Shown here one piece after another: positions 15,413 to 24,316 of a DNA stretch of 64,000 nt. Position numbers and translations under genes: made by a program. Position 1 is the first letter of the stretch. Every line of letters begins with the position of its first letter. The DNA comes from RHKX01 sp963784885 (GTDB taxonomy: Bacteria > Actinomycetota > Thermoleophilia > Solirubrobacterales > 70-9): positions 124,001 to 188,000 of the forward strand of contig CAWATA010000006.1 of assembly GCA_963784885.1 (NCBI GenBank), given 5' to 3'. A model generated the notes under the pieces. It was not told the origin of the DNA, ran no database searches, and was given only the letters and a program-made list of their open reading frames with translations.

Positions 15413-17224
15413 ATGGAGGCAGCCACCTTGTCAGAGTCCGACCCCGCCGAGGGGACCGGCAGCAGCACCGTCGCCGACCTCCTGCCCCTCGCAGCGGAGC
15501 TCTACGGGGACGCTCCCGCGGTCATGTTCAAGGAGCCCTCCGGCGAGTGGGTGAATCGCTCCTACGCGGAGGTCGGCGACACGGTCCGGGAGCTCGCGCT
15601 CGGACTGATCGACCTCGGGATCGAGAAGGGCGACAAGGTCTCGATCCTGGCCAACACCCGCCCGGAGTGGACCTACGCCGACTTCGCCGCGCTCAGCGTC
15701 GGCGCCGTCGTCGTCCCGATCTACCAGACGAACTCGGCCGAGGAGTGCCAGTACGTTCTCGAGAACTCCGACGCGAGGCTGGTCATCGTCGAGAACGAGG
15801 AGCAGCTGGCCAAGGTGCGCGCGGTCCGCGACCGGCTCCCGAAGCTCGAGCAGATCGTGATCATGGAGGGGACCGCCGGCGACGCGATCGACCTCGACGA
15901 GCTCCGTCGCCGTGGAGCCGGACACGACCGCGGCGAGTGGGAGGCCCGCTATCGCTCGGTGACGCCGCAGGACATCTGCACGTTCATCTACACGTCGGGC
16001 ACGACCGGGCCGCCGAAGGGCTGCGTGATCAGCCATGGCAACTACCGGGCGATGCTCGACATGACCCAGGCGGTCAACGTCGTCGCGAGCGGCGAGATCA
16101 CCTACCTGTTTCTCCCGCTCGCCCACTCGTTCGCCCTGTTGCTGCAGCTCGGCAGCTTCGACATCGGGGCGACGCTCGCCTACTGGGAGCGCGATCCGCT
16201 GAAGATCGTCCCGAACCTCGCCGAGGTCCGGCCGCACTACTTCCCGTCGGTTCCGCGGATCTTCGAGAAGATCTACACCGCGGCGACGTCGGCGGCCGAC
16301 AAGGAGGGCGGCTTCCGCAAGCGCGCCTTCTGGTGGGCGATCAAGATCGGCACGCGGGTTCGCGAGCTGGAGCGGCGGGGCGAGAAGCCCGGCTTCATGC
16401 TCTCCCGCCAGTACAAGGCGGCCGATGCTCAGGTGCTCTCGAAGATCCGCGGCCTGTTCGGCGGCCGGGTGCGGCAGTGCGTCAGCGGCGCGGCGCCGAT
16501 CAACACCGACATCCTCAGGTTCTTCGACGCCGCCGGGGTCCTCGTGCTCGAGGGCTACGGGATGACCGAGACCTCGACGGCGGCGACGATCTCGACGCCC
16601 GAGGACTACCGGTTCGGGACCGTCGGCCGCCCGTTTCCAGGCTGCGAGGTGAAGATCGCCGACGACGGTGAGGTCCTGATCAAGGGCCCCAACATCTTCC
16701 AGGGCTACTACAAGAACGAGGAGGCGACGTCGGAGACGATCGTCGACGGCTGGCTCCACACCGGCGACATCGGCGAGCTCGACAGCGACGGCTACCTGTC
16801 GATCACGGGCCGCAAGAAGGACATCATCATCACCGCGGGCGGCAAGAACATCACTCCCGCGAACCTCGAGGCCGAGATCAAGCAGCACCCGCTGGTCAGC
16901 CAGTGCGTGGTGATCGGCGATCGCCGTCCCTACCTGGTGGCGCTGGTCACCCTCGATCCTGAGGCCGCGGCCGCCTACGCGGCCGACGCGGGCCTGCCCG
17001 ACGATCCGGTCGCGCTCGCCTCGAACCCCACCGTCAAAGCCTCGATCATGTCCCACGTCGGCCAGATCAACGCCAAGTTCGCCCGCGTCGAGCAGGTCAA
17101 GAAGATCGAGATCCTGCCCAACGACCTCTCCCAGGAGACCGGCGAGCTGACCCCGACGATGAAGGTCAAGCGCAACGTCGTCGCCGACAAGTACCAGGGC
17201 GAGATCGAGTCGCTCTACGCGTAG
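15413..17224 (+). CDS. Long-chain acyl-CoA synthetase (FadD15-like)
   Basis: 603 residues. AMP-forming fatty acid-CoA ligase. The P-loop motif is TFIYTSGTTGPPKGCVISH. The YGMTETS motif, the WLHTGDIGELDSDGYLSITGRKKDIIITAGGKNITP signature region and the C-terminal acceptor Lys region (TPTMKVKRNVV) are intact. It belongs to the large subgroup with a helical insertion between the P-loop and YGMTE (RKRAFWWAIKIG), as in mycobacterial FadD15 and eukaryotic ACSL enzymes. It activates fatty acids for beta-oxidation or lipid synthesis. The ATG 15413 sits about 15 nt after GAGGAGCGA. Confidence 0.88.
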   Translation: MEAATLSESDPAEGTGSSTVADLLPLAAELYGDAPAVMFKEPSGEWVNRSYAEVGDTVRELALGLIDLGIEKGDKVSILANTRPEWTYADFAALSVGAVVVPIYQTNSAEECQYVLENSDARLVIVENEEQLAKVRAVRDRLPKLEQIVIMEGTAGDAIDLDELRRRGAGHDRGEWEARYRSVTPQDICTFIYTSGTTGPPKGCVISHGNYRAMLDMTQAVNVVASGEITYLFLPLAHSFALLLQLGSFDIGATLAYWERDPLKIVPNLAEVRPHYFPSVPRIFEKIYTAATSAADKEGGFRKRAFWWAIKIGTRVRELERRGEKPGFMLSRQYKAADAQVLSKIRGLFGGRVRQCVSGAAPINTDILRFFDAAGVLVLEGYGMTETSTAATISTPEDYRFGTVGRPFPGCEVKIADDGEVLIKGPNIFQGYYKNEEATSETIVDGWLHTGDIGELDSDGYLSITGRKKDIIITAGGKNITPANLEAEIKQHPLVSQCVVIGDRRPYLVALVTLDPEAAAAYAADAGLPDDPVALASNPTVKASIMSHVGQINAKFARVEQVKKIEILPNDLSQETGELTPTMKVKRNVVADKYQGEIESLYA

Positions 17225-17250
17225 GTACAACTGGTGGGCCGGGCGCTGGT

Positions 17251-17277
17251 GCCGGGGCCGACGGGCTCGGCCCCGGC
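17251..17277. terminator. GC-rich hairpin after the acyl-CoA synthetase gene
   Basis: A perfect 11-bp stem, GCCGGGGCCGA at 17251-17261 with its complement at 17267-17277, has a 5-nt loop. It lies 27 nt past the acyl-CoA synthetase stop in the convergent gap, and is also distal to the conserved repeat module at 17319-17421 as read from the patatin side. Confidence 0.6.
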
Positions 17278-17318
17278 GATCGGCAGCCGGCGGCGGCGGA
17301 TCGCGCCAATCGCAGCGG

Positions 17319-17421
17319 CGGAGCCCCGGTTGATGCCGACACACAGGTCATCCCGGCCCGTTCACCGCGCCGGCCGACCGGACCGGACGCGTCAGCGGAG
17401 GATCCGGTCGGAGCTATCTAC
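17319..17421 (-). repeat. Dispersed structured repeat, copy A
   Basis: About 100 nt, homologous to 32643-32748. Shared blocks on the plus strand are ACACANGTCATCCCG, CACCGCGCCG, CCGGAC, GGAGGATC and TATCTAC. A 9-bp helix pairs CCGACCGGA (17374-17382) with TCCGGTCGG (17403-17411). It encloses a mini-hairpin CGC-GTCA-GCG (17388-17397) flanked by CCGGA and GAGGA. The other copy has a different but equally perfect 9-bp helix, so the pairing covaries. On the minus strand the element begins at the stop codon of the patatin gene. It looks like a structured 3'-UTR element or small RNA domain; function unknown. Confidence 0.75.
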
Positions 17422-18656
17422 CGCAGCAGCGCGCCGGTCGTCTGCTCGAAGACGCGGCGCCAGGCCGGCGTCTGGTCGCGCTCGCGCTCGACCTGGTCGA
17501 GGACGTGGCGGATCCGGCGGGCCGAGATCTGGATCCCGTGGCGCTCGGCGACCTCGCGGTAGCGGTCGTAGTCGCGCGCGAGGCGGAGGGTGACCGACTC
17601 GAAGCCGTGCTTGGCGATCTGCAGGCGGGCCTTGTAGTCCATGATCGAGGTGGCGAACATGAGCTCGTCGCCGAACTCGGGCTCGATCAGGATGATGTCG
17701 ACGCCCGGGTACTTGACCGACCACTCCTCGACCGCGCGGTGCAGGCGATCGTGGGCGATCATCCGCGCCGCCTGGTTGGCGAGGGCGACGAAGCCCATGT
17801 CGGAGACCCGGCGGACGCGGCTGCCGAAGATGGTCGGGACCCGCTTGCTGAAGTCGTTCACGAACGGGACGATCGGATTGACGACGACGATGAACTTGGC
17901 GCCCTTCTCGACCGCGATGTCGATGTTCGTCGTCGAGCGGATGCCGCCGTCCATCATCTCCCGGCCCTTGATCTCGACCGGTTCGTAGACCAGCGGCAGG
18001 GCCGTCGAGGCGGCGACGGCCCTCGAAATCGGGACGTCACGCCACTTGCCGTCACCGAGGATGATCCGCTCGGTGGTGTCGATCTCGGTCGCGCAGAGGT
18101 AGAGCTCGTTGCTGAGCATCCGGAAGTCGTCGGTGCGGTCCGGGTCGGCGAGCATCTCGGCGACGTAGCTCTCGATCCCGTCGCCGGTGTAGAGGCCCTT
18201 CGGCAGGCCGGCCGCCAGGGCGGTGGCGACGTCCATCACCGACGTCTCGAGCAGCGTCCGCGCGACGTCGCGGGTGATCCCGGCGAGCCGCAGCGGCAGC
18301 TTCAGCCCGGCGGAGGCGAAGCCCTTGTAGTTCGGCCGCAGGAGCATTCCGAGGTCCATGTCGCGCAGCGGCGATGGCAGGTGCTTGTTGAGTACCCGCA
18401 TCATCTCCTCCGGGGTGACCCCGTTGGCGACGGCACTGCCGACGAATGAGCCGGCGCTCGTCCCGACGTAGACGTCGAAGTCGTTGACGGTGCGGTTGAC
18501 GGCGAGCAGGTCGAACGCCCGCAGGGCGCCGATCTCGTAGACGGCGCCGGTGAACCCGCCGCCACCCAGAACGAGTGCGGTCTTGGATCTGCTGCGCCGG
18601 CGACCGCGCGATTTCTTCGTGCGGTTCGCCGGATCGAGCTGGACTACCTCGCTCAT
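17418..18656 (-). CDS. Patatin-like phospholipase
   Basis: 412 residues from ATG 18656. The Ser-Asp dyad motifs are GTSAG (Ser67) and DGG in MMDGGIRSTT (about residue 236), with the oxyanion loop GGGGFTG at 31-37. It probably hydrolyses acyl esters of lipids, in the cytoplasm or at the membrane; there is no signal peptide, and the N-terminus is very basic (KKSRGRRRSRSK). A CATAAT box lies 10 nt before the start. The stop codon TAG is itself the first bases of repeat copy A. Confidence 0.87.
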   Translation of the reverse strand: MSEVVQLDPANRTKKSRGRRRSRSKTALVLGGGGFTGAVYEIGALRAFDLLAVNRTVNDFDVYVGTSAGSFVGSAVANGVTPEEMMRVLNKHLPSPLRDMDLGMLLRPNYKGFASAGLKLPLRLAGITRDVARTLLETSVMDVATALAAGLPKGLYTGDGIESYVAEMLADPDRTDDFRMLSNELYLCATEIDTTERIILGDGKWRDVPISRAVAASTALPLVYEPVEIKGREMMDGGIRSTTNIDIAVEKGAKFIVVVNPIVPFVNDFSKRVPTIFGSRVRRVSDMGFVALANQAARMIAHDRLHRAVEEWSVKYPGVDIILIEPEFGDELMFATSIMDYKARLQIAKHGFESVTLRLARDYDRYREVAERHGIQISARRIRHVLDQVERERDQTPAWRRVFEQTTGALLR

Positions 18657-18790
18657 CGGCTCCGCAATTATGGCAGCGGGTCCCGCCGGAGCGGACCCGT
18701 AGCCACCCCTGAGCGCGATCCGGGCTCTCCCTTCGGGCCTCCGGGGAACCCGCGGATGCCGGTCCCCGGGACATCTACACTCGCGCCCGG

Positions 18791-20089
18791 ATGCCCAGAC
18801 ACACGCCGATGACCACCGTTCTCGCGGCCACGCTGGCCGCACTCGCGCTCGCCGCGCCGGCGGCGGCCGCCACCCCCGCCGCACCCTCCCGCGAGGCGCT
18901 CCCCGGCCCCGACCTCGCCTTCCGGGGCGAGCCGGCGGCTGCGACGAGCCGCAAGCCGATCAGCCGTGGCAAGCTGAGACGGAAGCTGAAGCGGCTCGCC
19001 CGCCGGGCGCCGGGAGCGAGTGGCTTCTACGTCACGAAGATCGGCGGCAAGTCCAACCGGGCGATCTTCGACCGCAACGGCGGGCACTCGCGCAAGCTCG
19101 CCTCCAACGAGAAGCTCTTCACGACGATCACCGCCCTCCATCGCCTCGGCCCGAAGGGCCGGATCGCGACGATGGTGAAGGCGGGCGGCAAGGTCGTGAA
19201 GGGAAAGCTCAAGGGCAACATCTATCTCGTCGGCGGCGGTGACCCGTCGCTCGGCGAGTCCGGCATCACCGACCTCGCCGAAGGCGTCAGGGAGGCCGGA
19301 ATCCGCCGCGTCTCCGGCCGCGTGATCGGCGACGACAGCGTCTTCGACCGGCGGCGCGGCGTCCCCGACTCGAACTGGGGTCCGAGCCCCTACATCGCGC
19401 CGCTCAGCGGCCTCGTCTACAACGGCTCGACCTACGACGGCGACCCCGCCAAGGAGGCGGCACGGGCTTTCCGCTCGGGCCTTCGCGCGGAGGGCGTGCG
19501 GGTCGGCGGCAAGGTCAAGGTCGATCGCGTGCCCGGGAGGCTCCGCAGTCGCGACGCGGTCGCCGAGCACGACTCGGCGAAGGTCGCGACGCTGGTCCGT
19601 GCGACCAACAAGAGCTCCGTCAACTTCTACGCCGAGATGCTCCTGAAGCGGCTCTGGGCGACGTCGAGCCGCAAGGGGACCACCAACGGAGGCACCAAGG
19701 CGGTCGAGCGCTTCGCCGAGGGCGTCGGGTCGAAGGTCAGGGCCAAGGACGGCTCCGGGCTGACGGCGGGCAACAAGGCCTCCCCGCGCAGCGTCGCCAG
19801 GCTCCTGATCGCCGCTCAGCGCGACGACGAGCTCGCCAAGCCGCTGTTCAAGTCGCTTTCGATCGCCGGCAAGGACGGGACGCTCGGCGGCCGCATGGGC
19901 GGCTCGGCGGCAGCCGGCCGCTGCCGCGGCAAGACCGGCACGCTGACCGGCGTCTCGAACCTCTCCGGCTACTGCAAGACGAGGAGCGGGCTCGTCGTCT
20001 TCTCGCTGCTGATGAACGGGGTCTCCAGCCTCGATGCCGCGCATTCGATCCAGGACAAGATGGTCATCCAGATGGCGCGCCTCCGCTAG
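18791..20089 (+). CDS. dacB: D-alanyl-D-alanine carboxypeptidase/endopeptidase (PBP4, S13)
   Basis: 432 residues with an N-terminal signal peptide (membrane segment ~8-27 ending APAAAA). Peptidase family S13 motifs: SxxK as S105NEK108, SxN as SVN in NKSSVNFYAEMLL, and KTG in CRGKTGTLTG. It trims or cleaves peptidoglycan stem peptides outside the membrane. The protein is short on the domain-II insertion compared with E. coli PBP4 and rich in Lys/Arg (SRGKLRRKLKRLARR after the signal). The start follows a TACACT box by 9 nt (leaderless). Confidence 0.9.
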   Translation: MPRHTPMTTVLAATLAALALAAPAAAATPAAPSREALPGPDLAFRGEPAAATSRKPISRGKLRRKLKRLARRAPGASGFYVTKIGGKSNRAIFDRNGGHSRKLASNEKLFTTITALHRLGPKGRIATMVKAGGKVVKGKLKGNIYLVGGGDPSLGESGITDLAEGVREAGIRRVSGRVIGDDSVFDRRRGVPDSNWGPSPYIAPLSGLVYNGSTYDGDPAKEAARAFRSGLRAEGVRVGGKVKVDRVPGRLRSRDAVAEHDSAKVATLVRATNKSSVNFYAEMLLKRLWATSSRKGTTNGGTKAVERFAEGVGSKVRAKDGSGLTAGNKASPRSVARLLIAAQRDDELAKPLFKSLSIAGKDGTLGGRMGGSAAAGRCRGKTGTLTGVSNLSGYCKTRSGLVVFSLLMNGVSSLDAAHSIQDKMVIQMARLR

Positions 20090-20104
20090 CTCTCTTCAAG
20101 AAAA

Positions 20105-20209
20105 GGGCACGTGATCGACCCGCCCCGGGACGTGCCCGGCGGCGAGGGGCCGGCAGGCGGCGGTGCCGCCGACACTCAGCACGAAGTGCGGAGGCGGTGC
20201 CGCCGCCTG
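20105..20209. terminator. Two hairpins between convergent dacB and ligA
   Basis: The first pairs GGGCACGT (20105-20112) with ACGTGCCC (20130-20137). The second pairs CAGGCGGCGG (20154-20163) with its complement at 20200-20209. They fill the 127-nt gap, which holds nothing else. Confidence 0.55.
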
Positions 20210-20216
20210 ACGGCCC

Positions 20217-22232
20217 TCAACCGAGGAGCCCGCGCAACCCCGCCTCGTCGATGACGGCGACCCCGAGCTTCTCGGCCTTCGCCAGCTTCGAGCCCGGGCT
20301 GTCACCGGCGACGACGTAGTCGGTCTTCTTCGAGACCGAGCTCGTCACCTTGCCGCCCGCTGACTTGATCAGCTCGGTCGCTTGCTCGCGGCTGAGGTCG
20401 GGGAGGGTCCCGGTCAGCACCAGTGTCCGGTCCTTCAGCGGCCCCTCCTCGGCGCGGCGCTCGGACTCGTCGAGCTCGAAGCGGAGGCCGTGGCGGCGCA
20501 GGTCGCTGATCAGCTCCAGCGTCGCCTCGTCGGACAGTTGCTCGACGATCGACTCGGCCAGGATCGGGCCGACGCCGTCGACCTCCTCGATCCGCTCCTC
20601 GCCCGCCGCCAGGAGGTCGTCGATCGAGCCGAAGTGGCGCGCGAGCGCCTCAGCCGTGACCGAGCCGACGCCGTCCAGACCGAGTGCGAACAGCACCCGC
20701 GCGAATGGCATCCGCTTCGACGACTCGATCGCCGCCAGCAGGTTGGCCGCCGAGACCTCGCCGAATCCCTCGAGGCCCGTGAGCTGCTCGGCGGACAGCT
20801 CGTAGATCCCCGCGGCGTCGGTGATCAGTCCGTCGTCGAGAAAGCGCTTGACCTGCTTCTCGCCGAGCCCGTCGATGTCCATCGCCCCGCGATGGACGAA
20901 GTGCTTGACGTGCTGGAAGACCTGCCCCGGGCAGCCCTTGCGATTCGGGCAGATCGTCCAGACGCCCTCCGGCTTGATCGTCGGCGTGCCGCAGATCGGG
21001 CACTTCTTCGGCGGCCGGGCCTTCCTCAGCCGCCTGCCCTCGCGGCGCTGGATCAGCGGTGCGACGACCTGCGGGATCACGTCGCCGGCCCTGGTGATGA
21101 TCACCTCGTCGCCGACCCGGACGTCCTTGCGCGCCAGGTCCTCCTCGTTGTGGAGCGTCGCCGTGCTCACCGTGACGCCGCTCACGTGGGTCGGCTCGAG
21201 CATCGCGAACGGCACGAGGTGCCCGGTCCGGCCGACGTTCCAGACGATGTCGTTGAGCTTCGTCGTCGCAGTCATCGGCGGGAACTTCCAGGCGATCGCG
21301 TAGCGCGGCTCCCTCCCGACGGCGCCGAGCTCGCGCCAGAGCCCGCGATCGTCGACCTTGACGACGGCGCCGTCGATCTCGTAGTCGAGGCCCTCGCGCT
21401 CCTGCTCCCACCATTGACAACGCTCCACGACCTCGGCGTCGCTGTGGTGGGCCGCGATCCGGTCGTTGACGCGGAATCCGCGCTCGCGGAGCCAGTCGAG
21501 CTCGTCGCTGTGGGTGGCGTGATCGACCCCACGCCTGTAGCCGATCCCGTATGTCCAGATCTGCAGCGGCCGCTCGGCGGCAAGCGCCGGGTCGTGCTGG
21601 CGGATCGTTCCCGCCGCCGCGTTCCGGGGATTGGCGAACGTCGGCAGTCCCGCCTCGGCACGCTGCTCGTTGAGCTGCTCGAAGCCCGACCGGGAGAAGT
21701 AGATCTCGCCGCGCACCTCGATCAACTCGGGCGGGTCGGGAATCCGCAGCGGGATCGAGCGGATCGTCCGCAGGTTGTGGCTGACGTCCTCACCGATCCG
21801 GCCGTCGCCGCGGGTCGTGCCGCGAACGAAGACGCCGTCCTCATAGGTCAGCGAGATGGCCAGCCCATCGATCTTCGGCTCGGTCACGTAGGTGATCTCC
21901 CCGGCCTCGATGTCGAAACGCTTCAGCAGGTTGCGGATCCGCCCCACCCACGCCTCGAGCTCCTCGGCGCTGCGTGCGTTGCCGAGCGAGAGCATCGGCT
22001 CGAGATGCTCGTACTGCTCGAACCCCTCGATCGGTTCGCCGCCGACCCGCTGCGTCGGCGAGTCGGGGGCCTTCAGGTCGGGGTTCTCCTCTTCGATCGC
22101 CCGGAGCTCGTCGAGGAGCGCGTCATAGACGTCGTCGCCGACCAGCGGATCGTCGTTGACGTAGTAGGCGTGGTCGAGCTCGAAGATCCGCTCCTTCAGC
22201 TCAGCTGCACGCTGCTCCGCCCCCACGCTCAC
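20217..22232 (-). CDS. ligA: NAD-dependent DNA ligase
   Basis: 671 residues. It seals nicks in replication and repair using NAD. Domain order: Ia (HAYYVNDDPLVGDDVYD), adenylation domain with Lys120 in EPKIDGLAISL, OB fold, a four-Cys zinc finger (CPICG...CPNRKGC), helix-hairpin-helix repeats, and a C-terminal BRCT domain (from DRTLVLTGTLPDLS). GTG 22232 overlaps the surE stop (GTGA). Length is normal. Confidence 0.97.
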   Translation of the reverse strand: MSVGAEQRAAELKERIFELDHAYYVNDDPLVGDDVYDALLDELRAIEEENPDLKAPDSPTQRVGGEPIEGFEQYEHLEPMLSLGNARSAEELEAWVGRIRNLLKRFDIEAGEITYVTEPKIDGLAISLTYEDGVFVRGTTRGDGRIGEDVSHNLRTIRSIPLRIPDPPELIEVRGEIYFSRSGFEQLNEQRAEAGLPTFANPRNAAAGTIRQHDPALAAERPLQIWTYGIGYRRGVDHATHSDELDWLRERGFRVNDRIAAHHSDAEVVERCQWWEQEREGLDYEIDGAVVKVDDRGLWRELGAVGREPRYAIAWKFPPMTATTKLNDIVWNVGRTGHLVPFAMLEPTHVSGVTVSTATLHNEEDLARKDVRVGDEVIITRAGDVIPQVVAPLIQRREGRRLRKARPPKKCPICGTPTIKPEGVWTICPNRKGCPGQVFQHVKHFVHRGAMDIDGLGEKQVKRFLDDGLITDAAGIYELSAEQLTGLEGFGEVSAANLLAAIESSKRMPFARVLFALGLDGVGSVTAEALARHFGSIDDLLAAGEERIEEVDGVGPILAESIVEQLSDEATLELISDLRRHGLRFELDESERRAEEGPLKDRTLVLTGTLPDLSREQATELIKSAGGKVTSSVSKKTDYVVAGDSPGSKLAKAEKLGVAVIDEAGLRGLLG

Positions 22233-23044
22233 GCCCGGACGGCCTCCAGGACCCGCTCGAGCGCCGCCTCGAGGCCCATCTCCTCCACGCGGTCGAAGCC
22301 GGCATGCGCGGTGAGGTCGAAATGGATCGGTGTGATCGCCACGTTTCCGGACGCGACCGCGGCGAGGTCGGTGCCCGGCTCGTTCTCGAAGCCCGGCAGG
22401 TAGCCGTAGATCCGAAAGCGACGCCGGCCCTCCTCCTCGTCGACCTGCTTGAGCTCGTCGTCGTAGATCCGCTTCCCGAGCCTGGTGACATCGATGCCGC
22501 CCGGGATGGCCCCCGGGCAGTTGACGTTCAGGAGGGTGCCTTCGGGCAGATGGCCATCGCCGACGATCCTCGTCAGGGCGGCCGTGAGCGGCGCCGAGAC
22601 GCTGAAGTCGAACTCGCGCCCGGGGAGAAAGCCCATCTCCCGGCCGACCGACTGCTGGGACACCGCGATCGCGGGAATCCCGAGGACGATCCCCTCGAGC
22701 GCCGCTGCGACGGTGCCGGAGTAGGTGACGTCGTCGCCGAGGTTGGAGCCGTGGTTGATCCCGGAGACGATCAGCTCCGGCGGATCGCCGAGCAGGCCGA
22801 GCTGCGCGAAGCGGACGCAGTCAACAGGGGTGCCGTCGGTCGCGTAGCCGACCGTGCCGTCGTCGAAGCTCACCTCCTCGACCCAGAGCGGCGACCGGGT
22901 CGTTATCGACCGCGCCGTCGCACTCCGATTCGAGTCCGGAGCGATGACGTGGAGCTCGATTCCGTCGATCTCGAGCAACGCGCGCCGCAGCGCCTGCAGC
23001 CCCGCGGCGCCGATCCCGTCGTCGTTGGTGAGCAGAACCCGCAC
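22229..23044 (-). CDS. surE: 5'/3'-nucleotidase SurE
   Basis: 271 residues. The metal-binding signature MRVLLTNDDGIGAAG is at the N-terminus, with the conserved APDSNRSA, DGTPVDCVRF and SGINHGSNLGDDVTYSGTV blocks. It dephosphorylates nucleoside monophosphates and survival-related substrates. GTG 23044 follows TAGAAT by 7 nt (leaderless). It is translationally coupled to ligA downstream. Confidence 0.95.
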   Translation of the reverse strand: MRVLLTNDDGIGAAGLQALRRALLEIDGIELHVIAPDSNRSATARSITTRSPLWVEEVSFDDGTVGYATDGTPVDCVRFAQLGLLGDPPELIVSGINHGSNLGDDVTYSGTVAAALEGIVLGIPAIAVSQQSVGREMGFLPGREFDFSVSAPLTAALTRIVGDGHLPEGTLLNVNCPGAIPGGIDVTRLGKRIYDDELKQVDEEEGRRRFRIYGYLPGFENEPGTDLAAVASGNVAITPIHFDLTAHAGFDRVEEMGLEAALERVLEAVRA

Positions 23045-23089
23045 CGGTTCGATTCTACGAGCGGCGCGGCAGGCACGCCGACGGACCGG

Positions 23090-23821
23090 TCAATAGGAGA
23101 CGCCGATCAGGTAGAGGCCGTGCGGCGGCGCGGTCGGGCCGGCGTCCGCTCGCGGCGCGCCGTCGAGCAGCCGCCGGAACTCCTCCGGGGAGCGGCGACC
23201 GCCTCCGGCCTCGAGCATCGTCCCGACGAGAACCCGGACCATGTTGCGCATGAAGGCGTCGGCCTCGATCTCGAATGCGAGGATCCGATCCCCCTCCTCC
23301 AGCCAGCGCGCCTCGATCACGTCGCGCTCGAAGTGGATGTGCTCGGTCTCGGTCGGGGTGAACGCGGTGAAGTCGTGCGTGCCCTCGAGCACGGCCGCGC
23401 ACTCGTCGAGGACCGACCGGTCGAGCCGACGAGCACAGTTGAGCGCACGCCCCCGCTCGAAGGGGCTCGGGGGCGCAACCGTCTCAACCCGATAGCGGTA
23501 GCGCCGCGAGCGGGCGTCGCGGCGGGCGTCGAAGCCCGGCGCCTCGCTCACCCGCTCGATCGCGAGGTCGGGGCCGGTCAGCGCGTTGATCGCGCGCTCG
23601 AACGACTCGGGGACCGGCGCTTCGGTCGGCAACGAGGCGACCTGGGCGCGGGCATGGACACCGGCATCGGTCCGCCCGGCGACGGTCAGGTGCGCCGGAG
23701 CGCCGAGGACGCGCGCGATCGCGCCCTCGAGCTCACCCTGGATCGTCCGCAGCCCGGGCTGTGCAGCCCAACCCTTGAACCGCGACCCGTCGTAGGCGAT
23801 GTCCAGCCGGTAGGTCCGCAC
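23090..23821 (-). CDS. truA: tRNA pseudouridine(38-40) synthase
   Basis: 243 residues. The catalytic Asp52 is in VAGRTDAGVHA. YDGSRFKGWAAQPG, the RRYRYRV region and the C-terminal ADAFMRNMVRVLVGT are typical. It modifies the anticodon stem-loop of many tRNAs. It follows rplQ after ~106 nt, as in many bacteria where truA closes the alpha operon. GTG start at 23821; no clear ribosome site. Confidence 0.95.
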   Translation of the reverse strand: MRTYRLDIAYDGSRFKGWAAQPGLRTIQGELEGAIARVLGAPAHLTVAGRTDAGVHARAQVASLPTEAPVPESFERAINALTGPDLAIERVSEAPGFDARRDARSRRYRYRVETVAPPSPFERGRALNCARRLDRSVLDECAAVLEGTHDFTAFTPTETEHIHFERDVIEARWLEEGDRILAFEIEADAFMRNMVRVLVGTMLEAGGGRRSPEEFRRLLDGAPRADAGPTAPPHGLYLIGVSY

Positions 23822-23927
23822 CGTGTCAGTCTGACGCGGCTCCGGGCCGCCGGATCAAGAACGCAAGGGGCGAAGCGACCTCAGGTCGTGAGCCGGCGAG
23901 GACGCCGAGCCGGCGCCCCGGAGACCG

Positions 23928-24281
23928 TCAGACCAGCTCGAGATAGACCATTTCGGTGGAATCCGACCGGCGCGGTCCGAGCTTGACGATCCGGGTGTAG
24001 CCACCCGGCCGCTCGCTGTAGCGCGGGGCGATCTCATCGACCAGCTTGTGGACGATGAACTTGTCCTGGCCGAGCCGCGAGAGCAGCAGCCGGCGTGAGT
24101 GCAGGTCGCCGCGCTTGGCGAGCGTGATCATCCGCTCGACCTCGGGCTTGACGGCCTTCGCCTTCGCCTGGCTGGTCTGGATCCGCTCATGCTCGAAGAG
24201 CTGGCGCGACAGGTTCTTCATCAGCGCCTTGCGGTGAGCCGAATCCCGGCTCAACTTGTGTCGGTTCCTCTTGTGGCGCAT
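23928..24281 (-). CDS. rplQ: 50S ribosomal protein L17
   Basis: 117 residues. MRHKRNRHKLSRDSAHRKALMKNL is the invariant family start, with the C-terminal GGYTRIVKLGPRRSDSTEM. It binds 23S rRNA near the exit tunnel. Last ribosomal gene of the alpha operon, 35 nt after rpoA. Length is normal. Confidence 0.98.
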   Translation of the reverse strand: MRHKRNRHKLSRDSAHRKALMKNLSRQLFEHERIQTSQAKAKAVKPEVERMITLAKRGDLHSRRLLLSRLGQDKFIVHKLVDEIAPRYSERPGGYTRIVKLGPRRSDSTEMVYLELV

Positions 24282-24316
24282 CGTCGCTCGGCTCCTGTCG
24301 GATCGTCGTCGGCGGA

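Noticed and set aside
17319..17421. Repeat element as a known riboswitch (ZTP, cobalamin, FMN, c-di-GMP, glycine, guanidine)
   Set aside because: None of the consensus cores I can recall is present, and both copies lie after stop codons rather than before start codons of a common gene type.
20382..22403. A 673-codon plus-strand open frame antisense to ligA
   Set aside because: ligA has all expected motifs on the minus strand; the antisense product is low-complexity.
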